A DNA stretch of 64,000 nt from Laetiporus sulphureus 93-53 (lineage: Eukaryota > Basidiomycota > Agaricomycetes > Polyporales > Laetiporaceae): the NCBI RefSeq assembly GCF_001632365.1, contig NW_024468552.1, forward strand, positions 252,895 through 316,894, read 5' to 3'. Within the stretch, counting starts at the first letter, position 1. The number at the start of each line of letters is the position of its first letter. Of the stretch, positions 44,855-57,574 are shown one piece after another. The notes below the pieces were generated by a model. The model worked only from the letters and a program-made list of their open reading frames with translations. It was not told the origin of the DNA and ran no database searches. The position numbers were made by a program, and so were the translations under genes.

Positions 44855-47800
44855 CTAGTCCACGTCTTCTTCCTCTGGCTCTTCTAAAACATTGTGGAGA
44901 GGAGCGCCATGGACATAACGGTAAGGCAGGTTCAGCTCGGGCTCTTCCAGGTACAGTTCAGAATCCACGTCCGATTCGTCCGTTTCCGAGACGGCAGCCG
45001 TAGGCGTGGCAGCCTGAGGAGGTGGACGGATCTGGCTTGCCGCAGCGCCCAAACCCAATGACGCCGACCGGACAGGCAGCCGAGAGGCTGGTGCGTGAGG
45101 TGCATTCTGGCTGTCCGCGGTCCGTTCCCGCTCGCGGTACATCTCAATAAGCGTAGCAGTTCTACTTGCGACGGGTTTGACTGCAGAGCCAGAGCCAGAG
45201 CCAGAAGGGGTGGCATTCTGGGATACCGTATTGGCGTTAGGTGGAGGGATCGTGCTGATATACGGAGGGCGCTTCGCCTCCACAGATATGCTGGAAGTAT
45301 CTGATACGTTGACAAGCGAGGGACTCGGGGTCGTCTCAAACTCACCCTCTCCCTCTGAGTACGTCGATGATACCATCTCGTCTCTACGCAAGCCTGGGAC
45401 GAGTCCAGATACGTAGCGGCTATCTGACGTGCCAACGACATCATCCTGAGACAACGCGTCACTATCAAATGACGACCGGTTACCTGGAAAATTGCTGTTG
45501 CTACTGTCGAGGAGGACCTGTCGACGTTCCGGATGCAAATCGAAGTATCCCAGACGTCTTGTCCGGACGGGTGGGGTATGCCCCTCGCCTCCTTCATCGT
45601 CGCCATATAACGCGGAATCGCGATCTGGGTATGATGTTCGGTCCCGCGTGAGCTCCGAGTCGCCCGCGGTCGTGTAGTCATCACTTGCGAACTCGCGATC
45701 GAGATCTCGTGGTGTATCGACAGGTTCCATCACATCCTCATCGGAAAGCACAGTAGCGCGCACTGCAGCGAGTACTTCCGAAACCTCCTGGCTCGCCATT
45801 TCTGGATCCGACCGACGACCCTGCAACCTTTGAACCCGCAGCTCTGCGTCCTGTGCGTTCATCCGGCGATTATGATTCGCGACCAGAATATCCACCCATG
45901 CATCGTCCTTTGACTGCCGTCGATTGTGCTTGTCACCCGCTGTTGGGTCCCCGATTTCCTCATCGGAGAAGCTGGCCAGGCGAGCATGAAAGTCTACGGT
46001 CTCATACTCAGCGGGAATCAGCATCGACCTGCGATTCCCTCCTGGGCTAACCGGCAGCCGGAAGCGCGAGTTTCGTCGCTGTAGCGGTACAGGTGAGTCA
46101 GCGTTCTGGGGCTTCGGTGGCCGGGGTGTCGGTGAATTTGCACTTTTGATGTCCAGACGCAAAGGTGGGGGGCTCCGCAGCGAACCATTGATCGCCGGTG
46201 TGTGAAATGCCTGGCTGGGTGTTGTGATGTCGCTTTGAGCTGGAGAGTCTCTTCCTGGTGCCTGACTACGGGTAAGGGAGAGGATCTTGGTAGCACTTCC
46301 GCTTTCACGCAGCAAGCCTTCGAACTCAAGTTCGCGGTAGGAAGGGCTGTTAGGAACGTGCCCGATTACGTACGGTCTGCCGTTCAGCGTAGGAGCAGGT
46401 TTCCACTGCTTGGATTTTGACGTCGTGCCGAATAGGCGTGGTAGCTTGCGCCTGGTCCTGCCATACTCGGCCAATTGTTGCCTGTACTCGAGCGGCACGA
46501 ACTCCTCAAAGAGCATAAGTGTGGTCGATGTCCGAGGATCGGACTTGCCAGGGACTGTGGCCGTTTTGTTAATTGGCAATGATTTAAATTCCACCTACAA
46601 ACGACGTCCATGGAAACTTAGTTGCATTGCATACATAAATAATGACATGACTCACCAACGCCCAATTGCACTCGCGGTCCACCTCCTCGCATCTCTCAAT
46701 ATCCATCCAGCCTCCACCGTACACCAGATCACAGAACACATCCACGAACGCCTCCTCGATCACTTCCTCAGGGCCCAGAACCGGCTCCGTGTCCCATCCA
46801 AACGCAGGTAGCGACTTCTGTGTCTTCTTCAGTTTCCGATGGATCTCGACCGAATGCGCTGGCCAGGAGTTGACGGTCGTCGTGATCGGCGTGCTGAATT
46901 CCAGTGTAGCCTTGAGAGGGTCGTCCGTACGTGAGAAGCCGGTCGATGAGAAGTCTTGCCATGTCAAAGTGGCGCGCTTGGCAGCTCGTGCCTACAGACG
47001 ACATGCGTGATGAGACATTATCTCTTTCTCGCCTCGTGGACGACCGCTTGGATACGGAAGCACAGACTCACCGCTCGTGCGCCCTCAGTGAGATCAAATT
47101 GCAACTTCTTATCGTCGGCCCCGAGATCACCAAACCCCATGACTTCGAATTCACCCCATTTCAGATCCGTCAGGCTCCTGAACCGATCCTCCCCCGTCCG
47201 TGCGCCCAGGATACCATGGTCCTTCTCATCGAACAGTGTCGACGATGCTGTCGAGACGGACGACGTCAGCGATGGCGCATTGATAGAGGATGACGCAGAA
47301 CCTGCGCCACTGTCAGGGTGGAAGTTCGGCGGCAGGTCCATGCGCTTTCGATACGCATCCGAATAGCGCGGCGACAGCTTAAGTGTTGATGGCGCGATGC
47401 GGTCCCACTCCTTCGACCCTGCAAATGCCCGCTCGCCCATTGACGACCCGGCACCCCTTGGTCGTTGTGCCCAGCTTGCGGCCGTCTTGACTAGATCCGG
47501 AGAGTACATTCGCACGTTCCGACGAACGCTCATCACACGCACTGTCCGAGCTCCTCTGCGTGGTTCGGGTCGCCGATCGGGCTTCCCAGTGGCAGGCAGC
47601 ATGGATGGATAGCCCTGGATCCAAGCTTTGAGGCGCGTAGGTATGCCGATGAACGGCGCCCCGCTGGCACCGACACCGACACTTGTTGGTGGAACGTCTT
47701 GCCAGCGAATAAACGACAGGATCAGATGCTCGGTGGCGGTGGTGGCGCGCAGATAGTACACGTAAGCTTGGTGGAATGCGAGTGTCGATGGCCCAAGCCC

Positions 47801-48690
47801 GAAGAGCAGCGGACCGAATAGCGACGACAGCGTCGGTGGTGTGTGCCCAGACGAGGCAGAATGAGCTGTAAACCGTGACAGCAATGTAAACAACCCGACC
47901 AGTATCGACCGTAGCAGTGAAGGTAGCGGCGCTATGAATGCCTGGAAATGTGTCTCAGGATACTTTAATGCTGTATGGGCGTTAGTGTATGAGACAGCAA
48001 TGCGTGAATACTCTCAGACGGACCTGCTTCGGCATCTCTCCATTCAACGTAGCTCTCGTACGACACCAGTCCGCGCACCTCCTGCCCCTTCATGATCCGG
48101 ACGACCCGTGCGAGCCCCCAGCGTAAACACATACCCAGCTCATGTGGGCCAGCGAGACGCGCCTCTTCGCGCCATTGCCGGTCGGCCTCTGACGACGGCT
48201 TGCTGCACGTTCGTAGAAATGTCTTGATGAGTCGCTTGACAGCATTGGAAGAGACGTCGAGTGCGAGCGTGGAGAAGATGAATGGTGTGGTGAGACCCCG
48301 CTGCCCCAGCTCATTGCCCACGACATCCACCAAGCGTGCCATCTGCTCCAGTCCAAGCACAACATGCCGCCCATACGATAAATATCCATAGTCGTGAGGT
48401 TGAGGTTGCTCCTGCTCCTGAACGGGCGGGTCGGTCGTCGGCTCGAAACGTGGTAACTCGAGGTTCAGCGGCAGGAATATGCCATCGGGGATGACGAGCT
48501 CAGGACTGTCTAGCTCGATCTGCGAGGCAGCCTTGGCCCGCGCTTTGTCCTTCTTCTTATCCTTCTTGCCGGTGGGTACGGGCGAGGGTGTCCCCCTCCC
48601 GCCGATTCTGCCAAACTCGTCAAAGGCGGGGACGCTGGACGATTTCTTCGGGGTCGAGTTGGTGCGTGTGCGAGAGAATAAGCTGGGCAT
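44855..48690 (-). CDS. Msb1/Mug8-domain protein, probable cell-polarity / Rho-pathway regulator
   Basis: Exons 48690-48024, 47970-47072, 46991-46656 and 46594-44855 give 1213 residues. The N-terminal globular part (HDYGYLSYGRHVVLGLEQMA; TPFIFSTLALDVSSNAVKRL; ARLAGPHELGMCLRWGLARV; LFTLLSRFTAHSASSGHTPP; LSSLFGPLLFGLG) resembles the Msb1/Mug8 domain, related in fold to RhoGAP and linked in yeasts to Cdc42/Rho1-dependent polarity and septation. The C-terminal 570 residues are low-complexity Ser/Pro/Asp-rich with an acidic end (EEPEEEDVD), probably disordered and phosphorylated. The start at 48690 (MPSLFSRTRTNSTPKK) fits the family's usual beginning; an upstream in-frame Met at 48819 gives a less typical extension. 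Assignment is from recalled family text, not a search. Confidence 0.75.
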
Positions 48691-49084
48691 CAAGTCCGAA
48701 AGAGTGAAGATAGTCAGTGTAGCAGCGGCGACGAATTGAATGCGGTAGCGATCCTTAAGGTGCGCGAGAAGGTTGCGGACGAAATGAGAGCGCGAGACGC
48801 TCAGTCTCCCGGACGACACTGACGTCGAATATGGTCAGTGAAAAGAAATGTTGTCGTTTCGTCTTCGGTCCTGCAGATCGATGTGAATGTATGCGGCCAG
48901 TACCCACGCTAAAGCAGGCAGTCGAAACACACATGGTATGAAGGCAGTGCAAAGGTCCAAACGCTACACATTCAGCATTATGCCGCATACACCACTAATT
49001 ACACGACAGATACAGCAGATCGGGACGAAACATCACAACAAGATACAGATCAGCCAAATTCAGGTGCAAGATATCGACATTCCG

Positions 49085-49800
49085 TCAAGCGAGAGAAGCA
49101 CGTTTGTCTGCCGACGGAGGAAGACCGGGAGGTGCAGTATACTTTGGAGGCGGCTGGTAGGCCTACGAGCATGACATCGGTCAGTCAAGCGCGCCGAGGC
49201 GTGGAAGAATGTACAACGCTCACCGGGGCAAATCCACTGCGAGGGTCATAGCCATCGTGTGCCGCCGGGGCTGGATACTGGGGATACTGCGGGTACTGTG
49301 GCAATTGAGTGGTGTAACCAGGAAGGTACCCAGGGTTTGTATTGGGCTGCACATAAGGCGATCCTTGCATAGGGTAGGCTTGAGGCACATCACCGGCGTT
49401 GTTGATATAAGCGAGGTTCGCCCTGCGAATCCGACGCTGACGCATGGCTAGCACAGCGAGGATGAGGAGGAAGCCAGCGACCCCTGCCAGAAGATGCGAC
49501 GCAGTGAGCTACGGAAGTCTGAATCACCAGTAACGCTGGAGCCACCTATGGCGATGCCAATGCCAATCCGAGCGCCAGGCGAAAGCAGAGAACACTGTTC
49601 GTATCCAAAACTATGCGTAATACAGATATCAACTGCTGATTGCATCTCCAAAAGTACTCAAGAACTTACCTATCATACTGACAATAATACGCATGCACAG
49701 TCGGAAGATTTGAGACGAACAGTCCTGCTGCCGTCAAGAGCGGAAACGATCTGCTGATAAAGATCACTGGAAGGCGTCTCTTCAGAAGCTGTACAATAAC
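49085..49800 (-). CDS. Small single-pass membrane protein with Pro/Tyr/Gln-rich cytoplasmic tail (5' end unresolved)
   Basis: Exons traced from the 3' end are 49162-49085, 49483-49224, 49610-49546 and one ending at 49670. The spliced product reads ...AYYCQYDSFGYEQCS, then SPGARIGIGIAIGGVAGFLL with ILAVLAMRQRRIRRANLAYI (one transmembrane helix followed by a stop-transfer RQRRIRR), then a tail of PQYPQYPQYP and HDGYDPRSGFAPAYQPPPKY. This layout (short Cys-containing ectodomain, helix, basic stop, PY-rich tail) is a recurrent agaricomycete small-protein family of unknown function. The PPxY-like tail could bind WW-domain proteins such as Nedd4-type ligases; that is inference. The first exon was not fixed. 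Confidence 0.55.
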
Positions 49801-49829
49801 AACATCAATGCGACATACTTAGCTATCAC

Positions 49830-52545
49830 TGCACCTCAGACAACCTCCACTGTAGTAGGAGGATGGCGGAAGAAGGAGAGAGGTCACTGCGGCGTTGGGA
49901 GGCTGTGAGAGGCTGACTGAGAGTGCGCAGTCGCGGGCAAGCTTCCGGTGGCGCCTGCGACAAAGAACGGTTGCCGCTCGCAACGGGCGCTCCGTTGAAT
50001 TCAGCGCTTCAGCTTCCGAATACTCCAACACCAGCCTGCTGCAGCTGCAGGCTTTCGTCAGGTTATCGATTGTTCTCTATCCCCAAGGTCTCAAGATCTC
50101 AGACCTCAGAGTTCACAAGTCAAGCACAAAATTTGTGCAGAAAGGCTTAAAAAGTACTGCAACCTTATCTACAGAAGAATAATATGCAGATCAGAGATGT
50201 AGCCGCATTATAGTATAAATCAAATCGCACTTCAGCATCTCAACTATACGGTTCACTGGGTACTGTCATATTCTCATCTCACGGACGGCATGCCAGTCAG
50301 TAATTGAGTCATTTTTTGTGAACATTCACCGCAATGGATGTACATCATCAATTGGCAGTCGCGTGGAAGTCAGTCGAACGCATGCCAGCTGTGCGGTCCG
50401 TTCTGGCATAACTGTCTCTTCATGGCAGCACTCCTAACTCCGCTGACATTTCTCTTCGCGCCCTCCACCGTAATACTTGTTCATTGCTGTTAAGCCGGCG
50501 TGGGGGGTGGACGGTGCCGATTACTTTCTACCAAGCTTCTGCTTCTGGACCCTCAGTCACCGTCCCCGGAGATGTCGACTGTCTTAGCCAGTGACTGTAT
50601 GCAAAATTTCAAGCGCGTCCTCGGCTGATTGTCTTGTTGCCACCGGCATACCACTATCAGGTCATTGAAACTGAAAAGAAGCATGTACCTGTCAAGCATC
50701 GTACGACTCTGTGATACAATTGTGACTTGACCTATTTATGAACGGGATGGCGAAATTATGAGCCACAATGCACAAAAATTTAAAGACTGCAGTTGATGTA
50801 TGTTTGGCTCTCTCTTTCCTGCTTAAGAGCTGGTTCAATGTGCTTCATGCATGGCACAATCATCCACGACCTAACAAATGGATCATTCCAGTGTGCTCGT
50901 GCAGCGTGCGCATATACCTCACGAATGTACGCACGCCTAAATGACGTGATGTCGCTCAAATATTGTCCTGCTCAAGCAGATTCTGCGCCACCAGCGCGTT
51001 TGGTCGCGGTCACGTGCACCTAAATCAGGACTTGCCACTACAGCTTTTCTTCCGTTGTTTACTTGACGAAGGGTAGCTTCTGATATCTGGCGTATATACA
51101 TGAAATTTTCCTCATTTCTTTGTATCTGTCTTGTAGTTGCCTCTGTCCGGGCCGCATTGCAATGCGAGCATTCTCGGACCCATTAGTGCAGCTGCGCGAT
51201 CAGTTAATGAATCGGTGAGATGCATCCACCGGGCCCGACAGATGCATAAGGGGCGGCACCCTCAAACTCAATATGGATCTACTGACCGACGTTTTGGTCG
51301 GTTTTCCCATGTAGCACCTCTCCCGCTCTCTGATATGACTTCACCAGCATTCTAACTACCTTGCGGGTGTACCTCGGGTAGCCCATAGTCGATGTCTAGA
51401 CTCAACTTTATTGTTGCGGGGCTTCCACTGGAATGGAGAAGGACGAAGCATTGTTGTGGAAGGCGATGAAATAGAATTAGCTGCCGCAAAACGTACTTAT
51501 TTCACCGTGGCCACCAATTGAGTGGCTTCAGCCTAGCGTCAGCCCGCTCCAGAGCTTCATACAATGGTTCCACTTCTGAAGACCGTCTGAACGGCACGAT
51601 CATGTTGTTCTGGTCTTCTATGACGTGATATAGCCTGTACATTGCGCAGATGAGCAATCGCGCCGATACATGGAGGCTGCTTAAAGGATCCATATGACAT
51701 GGTCGCGCTATCCTTGACCCATTCTTTGGCGGCTTATTGTCTTCTTTGTCCACATCAGCTTTCAGTGAGACGTGATTATATGAATCACGCACACGTCAAG
51801 AGATCCTCGTGTTGGGGACTTGCAACATTAGGCTCGGTACGGTTTCGAATAGTGAGCGATCTAGAGTCTAGACCCAACCACTGCACAACTCAAGCCTATC
51901 TGAACACGACAACTCAGCTGAAGAGCCGCGACCTGCTGAGTGTAGATCAGGACCCTTGCGCATATCTTCAAGCTCGAGCGTTCTCACCGCAACATTCAGT
52001 CCTCCAATCTGCGAGAGATCTCCCGCGTCTCCCTTGGCGGCACCAAGACGCCCTCTCGCTATTGAGCCGCCGCCGCCGCTTGTATCGTAGACAATCGCGT
52101 ATCAGCACGTGTCGGGAGGTCTGTGCCGCCCCGTGCCGTCTCAAGCTAGCTTCGTCCTCGAGGACGAACTGCAGCAGGGTCTAGATTGTTCGGGGTGTTG
52201 GAGAAGTCACCCTGCTACTAAGCTTCGCCTCCGGGTTCGCCAGTACGGTCATTTCTCTTGGAAGATGATATGCAATTCGCCCTTTATGGACATCGCAGCT
52301 TCCAGAATCTGCTTCCAAGTCACGCATAGGATGAAATGAGACATGTCAAGAACGAGTCCTCAAGAGCGATATAAAGAGAGATGATCATCACAGACACCCG
52401 CAGTTCAGCGCCATTGCCGCAAGCCACCCTCCAGCCACAATCCTGATTCGTATTTTGACATCACGTGAGTGACGCCCGGCATTCTCTCCGCCGCGACTGA
52501 CAATCTTCTCCTCCTCGTCCTTTCCCTCTGACCCGTCAATTCAAA
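49830..52545. other. Long intergenic stretch, no gene recognised; cyclophilin promoter at right
   Basis: Frames at 51502-51792 (minus, LLICAMYRLYHVIEDQNNMI) and 51699-52184 (plus) overlap and are unsupported by splice structure. The final 150 bases before 52546 are CT-rich and contain ATCACGTGAGTGACG, an E-box-like CACGTG-related element (TCACGTGA). Confidence 0.45.
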
Positions 52546-53401
52546 ATGGCATTATTCTTGCGCCGCTTTGCTACCTCCGCCTCAGCTTCAAGCACCCCAA
52601 TGTGAATCATCACTTTTCTCATATTCTCCGCTTGGCATTCATCACATATTGCTTTCTCTGAATCTCTAGGTCTAAGGTCTTTGTGGGTACATCTTATTAC
52701 AGCTGACACAAGAGTTTCTGTTGAATGGACCTTTGCCAAAGTTCGACATTGCCATTGATGCGGAGCCCACCGGCCGCATTGTGTTCAAGCTGTTCGACGA
52801 CGTCGTCCCAAAGACCGCGAGGAACTTCCGTGAACTTGCGACGGGCCAGCATGGGTTTGGATATGCCGGAAGCACATTCCATCGGATAATCCCGAACGTT
52901 AGTCTGTGATCTCTTGCTGTGAAATCGTTGGCTGACCTTGTCACATTGCTCGTCTCAGTTCATGTTACAAGCCGGAGACTTCACACGGCACAACGGTACC
53001 GGCGGAAAGTCAATCTACGGAGAGAAATTCCGCGGTCAGCTGAGTCACCTGCGAGCCGAGTAGCATGTCTCCTGACTTTTCCGTAGATGAGAATTTCCTA
53101 ATGCGACACAACAAGCCGGGTGTGCTGTCGATGGCCAACGCTGGACCTCACACAAATGGCTCTCAGGTGCGGCCCTTTTGATCAGTTATATTCCTGCAGC
53201 GCCCTGAATTGCATGGACATGGCACAGTTCTTCATCACCACTACTGTGACGTCGTGGTTGGACGGCAAGCACGTCGTGTTCGGCGAGGTCGCTGAGGGTA
53301 TGGATGTCGTGAAGAAGATAGAAGCCGCCGGCACGGAGTCCGGCTATCCAAAGCAAAAGGTGACGATCACCTCATCTGGTGTTGTCCCAGACGATGCATA
53401 G
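52546..53401 (+). CDS. Cyclophilin (peptidyl-prolyl cis-trans isomerase), mitochondrial/cytosolic type
   Basis: Catalyses prolyl isomerisation and is the target of cyclosporin A. Exons 52546-52601, 52670-52682, 52742-52897, 52959-53034, 53087-53166 and 53228-53401 give 184 residues. After a short Arg/Ser presequence ([18 protein letters not shown]) comes the CypA-like start MSKVFFDIAID. Active-site elements: FHRIIP (catalytic Arg), [36 protein letters not shown] and the drug-contact Trp in [13 protein letters not shown]. Exon 2 is only 13 nt. The second Met codon is split by intron 1. Confidence 0.95.
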
Positions 53402-54491
53402 GTCATTAGTGGGGTCACGGATCAACACGGTTTACTATCATTTGTACTGCAGACAGCTGCTACATGCTTCACCGAATAACCCGCTTCGATAACTCCTTCA
53501 CATCAGTTATCCTCGCTGCCTGCAATTGTTATATTTCGCAAAGCGATTCTTGATGAGAACGTTGCTGTAGAATCAACGCTAGGCCTCGTTTGGCATTCTG
53601 GACTCGCAGGTGATACGGCAAACGAAGGTACTTCTTGGGATGAAGGCATCAGTGTCTCATAAAGCCCGAACTGCGATTGCGTTTGACAACATGTTAAGGC
53701 TAGACGTGCAGATCATCCAGGTCTAGCTCGTGACGGCGTAGAAGGTGTGTGGTACGTGTCTAGTGGCACTGATATGATTGATAATGAATGACAGACGATA
53801 AGCATACGAACAGTGGTGTGCGTGTCTTGCAGCATGCCGTAAACTCGTGTCTGATAGAGCTCTCGGAACACGCAAATGTGATGTTCGGCCAAGTCGCAGT
53901 ACTAGTATCGCAGACGCAACGCCTTCTCCCGCTGCATACTGCATCTCACATGAGAGTTCAGCACAGAGCGTCAGAATAGGATGACGTTGTTGGCCTTGGA
54001 GTTTGACGGTCAAGCGCTGTGACGTTGATGACGTTTGTAGAGGGTCATGCCGGCTCAGTGTCCATTCTCATCCTCAATGTCGCTCGATCCGAGGAGCTCT
54101 ATCCGCTCCGGACGGTCTTCATGCGGAAACCATGCTATGTGATAACGCACAGCCATGTCAACTTTTCGAGCGGCGACATGTGAGCCATGCGGCACGGACG
54201 ACTAGCTCAACAGACCGCGTTATCACGCATCAAGGATTTCCGCTTCTTGCGTGAACCATTCGAATCGCATGCAAGCAATGATTCAGACCAGCAAGACGAG
54301 AGGACCGGAAGCTGAAGCATATATAATAACGTACAAGAAGCTTTCGTATCTTCAACTTCTCTATAGTCCAAAACAGCGTCATACACGAGCAACTAGATCT
54401 AACACACACTAGGGTATGCAACAGCAAAAGTACATGAAAGCAACCGCCTCATAAATAACTCACACAAATTGCCCGTCATAAATTCTTTCAT
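53402..54491. other. Intergenic, no gene recognised
   Basis: Lies between the 3' ends of the cyclophilin and transporter genes. Frames on both strands are short and mutually overlapping. Confidence 0.5.
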
Positions 54492-57400
54492 CTACCAATT
54501 CTTCGGACTAGCAAACCGAAAAATGAGCGTCCTTGAGCAAGCAAGAGCGACGGAAAGTACACGCACCCAAACGTCCCATTTCCCACTGAGAGCAACGGGG
54601 TACTCTTGTAGTCAGAAGTGTTTTTGTACACGGTATTGCCCCACCAGGATTGGATAGTTTTCTCGCCAATGCTGCCATTGGCGGGGTATTGCAAGCAGAA
54701 GTAAATGAGAATTACAGATATTGCGACGCCTGAGTCCAATGCTGCCGACAATATATCTGGAATGGTGTGAGAACATTTTTTCACGTCGCATACGAGCAAG
54801 CCACGTACAGTTGTATTTCGTCCACCAAGAGAAGTGGCGACGTCGGATGATGTAATTGAAGGTGAAGCCCACGATGGTCCAGGGAACATAGTTAACAGCA
54901 GAAGCGGGAGGGATAAGCTGGGTGCCGTTAAATATTACAGGGAAGTTAACATATTTGAAGATAGAGTTGGGGTATTTCAGCGAGATGAGGTATGAGATAA
55001 GTGGGCATATTGCGCCAGCGACAAAGAAGAAGACTAGGCCGCTAAACAATACGTCAGTATAACGTCGGCGAGAAAATTCCTCAGCAGACATACTAATAAA
55101 TCTGACCCTTGGAGAACTGACGTTTCGGTCCAATCACGCCCCAGACGAAGGAGGCTGTGCCAAATACTTCCGTTGACGGACACTGCACAAGCGGTCAATA
55201 GCAGCATGGGACAGTCAATGAACTCATGCGCACTGTGAAGCCGTCCTTCTGGGTAGCTTGGCACATGTCTGGTATGTTATCGAACATCCACGCTTGGACG
55301 GCGAGCTGAACAGTCCCGGCAATGACAGTGGCAATCACCTGAGCCCAGAACATAGGCCGAGGGCTGACGATGCGGGTCGTGTGAGACGTTATCGGAAGCA
55401 AAACAAAGTGAGCAGGAGGAACATACGGAATCTTCATGTAATGCCCCAGCTTCATGTCCGATGCAAACTGAAGAGCTTGACACATGGTGATGTATCCCCA
55501 TGTCTTGAACAGCATCATCGCGATCGGTTTCCCAGGCAAGGCATAGCCGATGATCAGTTCGGCGATGACGCTGTTAACAAAATCAGACACGCTTCACCGG
55601 GAGAGATCGAGACATGGGAACCCACTTCAAACCAATCTGCTGATTGGTAATGGCCTGGATCATACCAATGGGTACGGTGTATACAAATGCTAGTGCAAGA
55701 TTAGTGCAACAGTAATTGACAGCTGCCATCACACGTACAAATGATCAGTGCTAAAATCAACGCCCAGACAGGGAACTCTGTATTCCACATCTCAATGGAT
55801 ATTACGCCGAAGGCAAACATTGACACTAAAAGCAGATGAAGGGACTCGGATGAGCATAAACCGATGATCCAGGATCACGCACATACCCAGTATGACACCG
55901 TACCACCAATCCGGCACTTGCGGGTAGCGGTTCATGAGGCGCGCGTGGATGTCAGGCTCCTCAGACAGCGAGCGACGAGACTGGACCCAGATCTGCCTGC
56001 GAAAGTACAGAATGGTATGCATGATCGTCGACGTGATCGCCGCGAACGACAAGCCGTACGACATCGCGAACGTAGTCGGGAGGAACAGCGGGGAGTATGC
56101 TTGGTACTTGTCCGTGTTCAAGGAGCAGTCCCCATTAATGATCTTCGTGACATCGTATGACCTCCCCTGGTTGTCGAAGGACGTACGTGAAGAGATTGGC
56201 ATGTACTTGGCGTACCAAGTGTTTGTGTAATATAGAATGGGAGTAAGGAACCAGAAAAAGAAGACGAATCCAACAGCAACGTTGGCTTCTGCCCACCATG
56301 GGGTCGCCAGAGGAGAGCCGATGTACGCAATCTATAAGACAGGTATCCGTGAATGGTAGGAAGTCTGCGTATATTATCGCATCACGCACTTGGTTCCAGT
56401 CAAAGGTGATGAGAGACATCCCCAGACCCGACTGATAGCCAAAGAGCTGATTCACAACCACGTTATCGGGTGCTATCCAACACACCCAGGTGAAGACGCT
56501 GAGCGCTTGGAAAATGTATCCCGGGAAGAAGTACCAGCAGACGGCAGCCACAAATGCATACGTGAAAAATCGCTCGCGAGATATGCCACCGCGATTTCCC
56601 ATTCCGACATATTGCTGAGAGTGAAGGGTGTTGAACAACGCACAAGTGACAAGGTTTGCCGGCCATATCATTGATGGTGGCTGGACCAGATAACGACGGC
56701 AAACGCCTCCAATGGAGAAGCCAATCTACAAAGTCAAGTGCGGCGTGAGAGGGCAGAAGAAATGCGCGGCGGATCAACGTACGAGCTGGGTGGACATAAC
56801 AACCATCCATTGGTAACTGAAGTTGTACGTCTGACCATAATATACACGCTGAACGGCGATGATGTCAGTCTGACATATGATTAGTGCGTAGTTTATATGC
56901 GAGAGAGTACATAGACTCACAGCATAGGCAGAAGTATAGCCAACAGTAGCCATGATCGTAATCAGGACGTGTTCTTTCACCGTGAAAGGACCAGGATTGA
57001 TGGAGACGCCGAATATCTTCACCCTCGGCATGATTCGTGCCCATAATTGGCATACCGGAAAGGATAACAGTTGTGCTACAATCTGACATTTGATCAATGT
57101 ATTGCTAAAAGGATGGAGGTGCGAAGCCTACGCCTGTAACGGTGATTGATGGGTATCGGAAAAAGAAGAACTGGTTCATGCCAGGGATGATGATGGACCA
57201 TACGACACCAATGACCCATGCACGAAACGTGCACACGGGCATGTCAGGGTCGTCGGTGTTTGCGACTGCAGACCGAACCTCGGGATATGGCGAATCATCC
57301 TCTGATCGAGTGACATGAGCTGCCGTTCATGTCCTAACGGCTACATACAGAAGTAATAAGCTTACCAAGGTCCACTGAGTCTCGGTCAAAATTTGGGTCA

Positions 57401-57574
57401 TCAAATTCGGGGTAAGGAACAGAAAGGTCTGTGAAACGGTTGCGTCAAGCAGTCAAGATGCTGTGTTCACCGCAAGAGCCCGAGGGCAAACTCACACTCC
57501 TTCTCCGAGCTCAACTTTCGCTCAAGCGAGCTGTCGTCGCTGACATGCTTGTCCTCAGGATCGAAGACGGACAT
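54492..57574 (-). CDS. OPT-family oligopeptide transporter
   Basis: Proton-coupled importer of small peptides (glutathione or tetra/pentapeptides) in the plasma membrane. A many-exon minus-strand gene: first exon MSVFDPEDKHVSDDSSLERK, then SPYPEVRSAVANTDDPDMPV (the usual OPT N-terminal text), WVIGVVWSIIIPGMNQFFFF, the family motif NPGPFTVKEHV, MIWPANLVTCALFNTLH, GLGMSLITFDWNQIAYIGSP, the conserved KIP|PR motif split by an intron (about 55380-55430), and terminal exon 54507-54492 encoding the end GPKNW. About a dozen membrane helices are readable across the exons. The start at 57574 is the likely one, though the frame is open upstream to 57709. I did not fix every exon edge. Confidence 0.9.
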
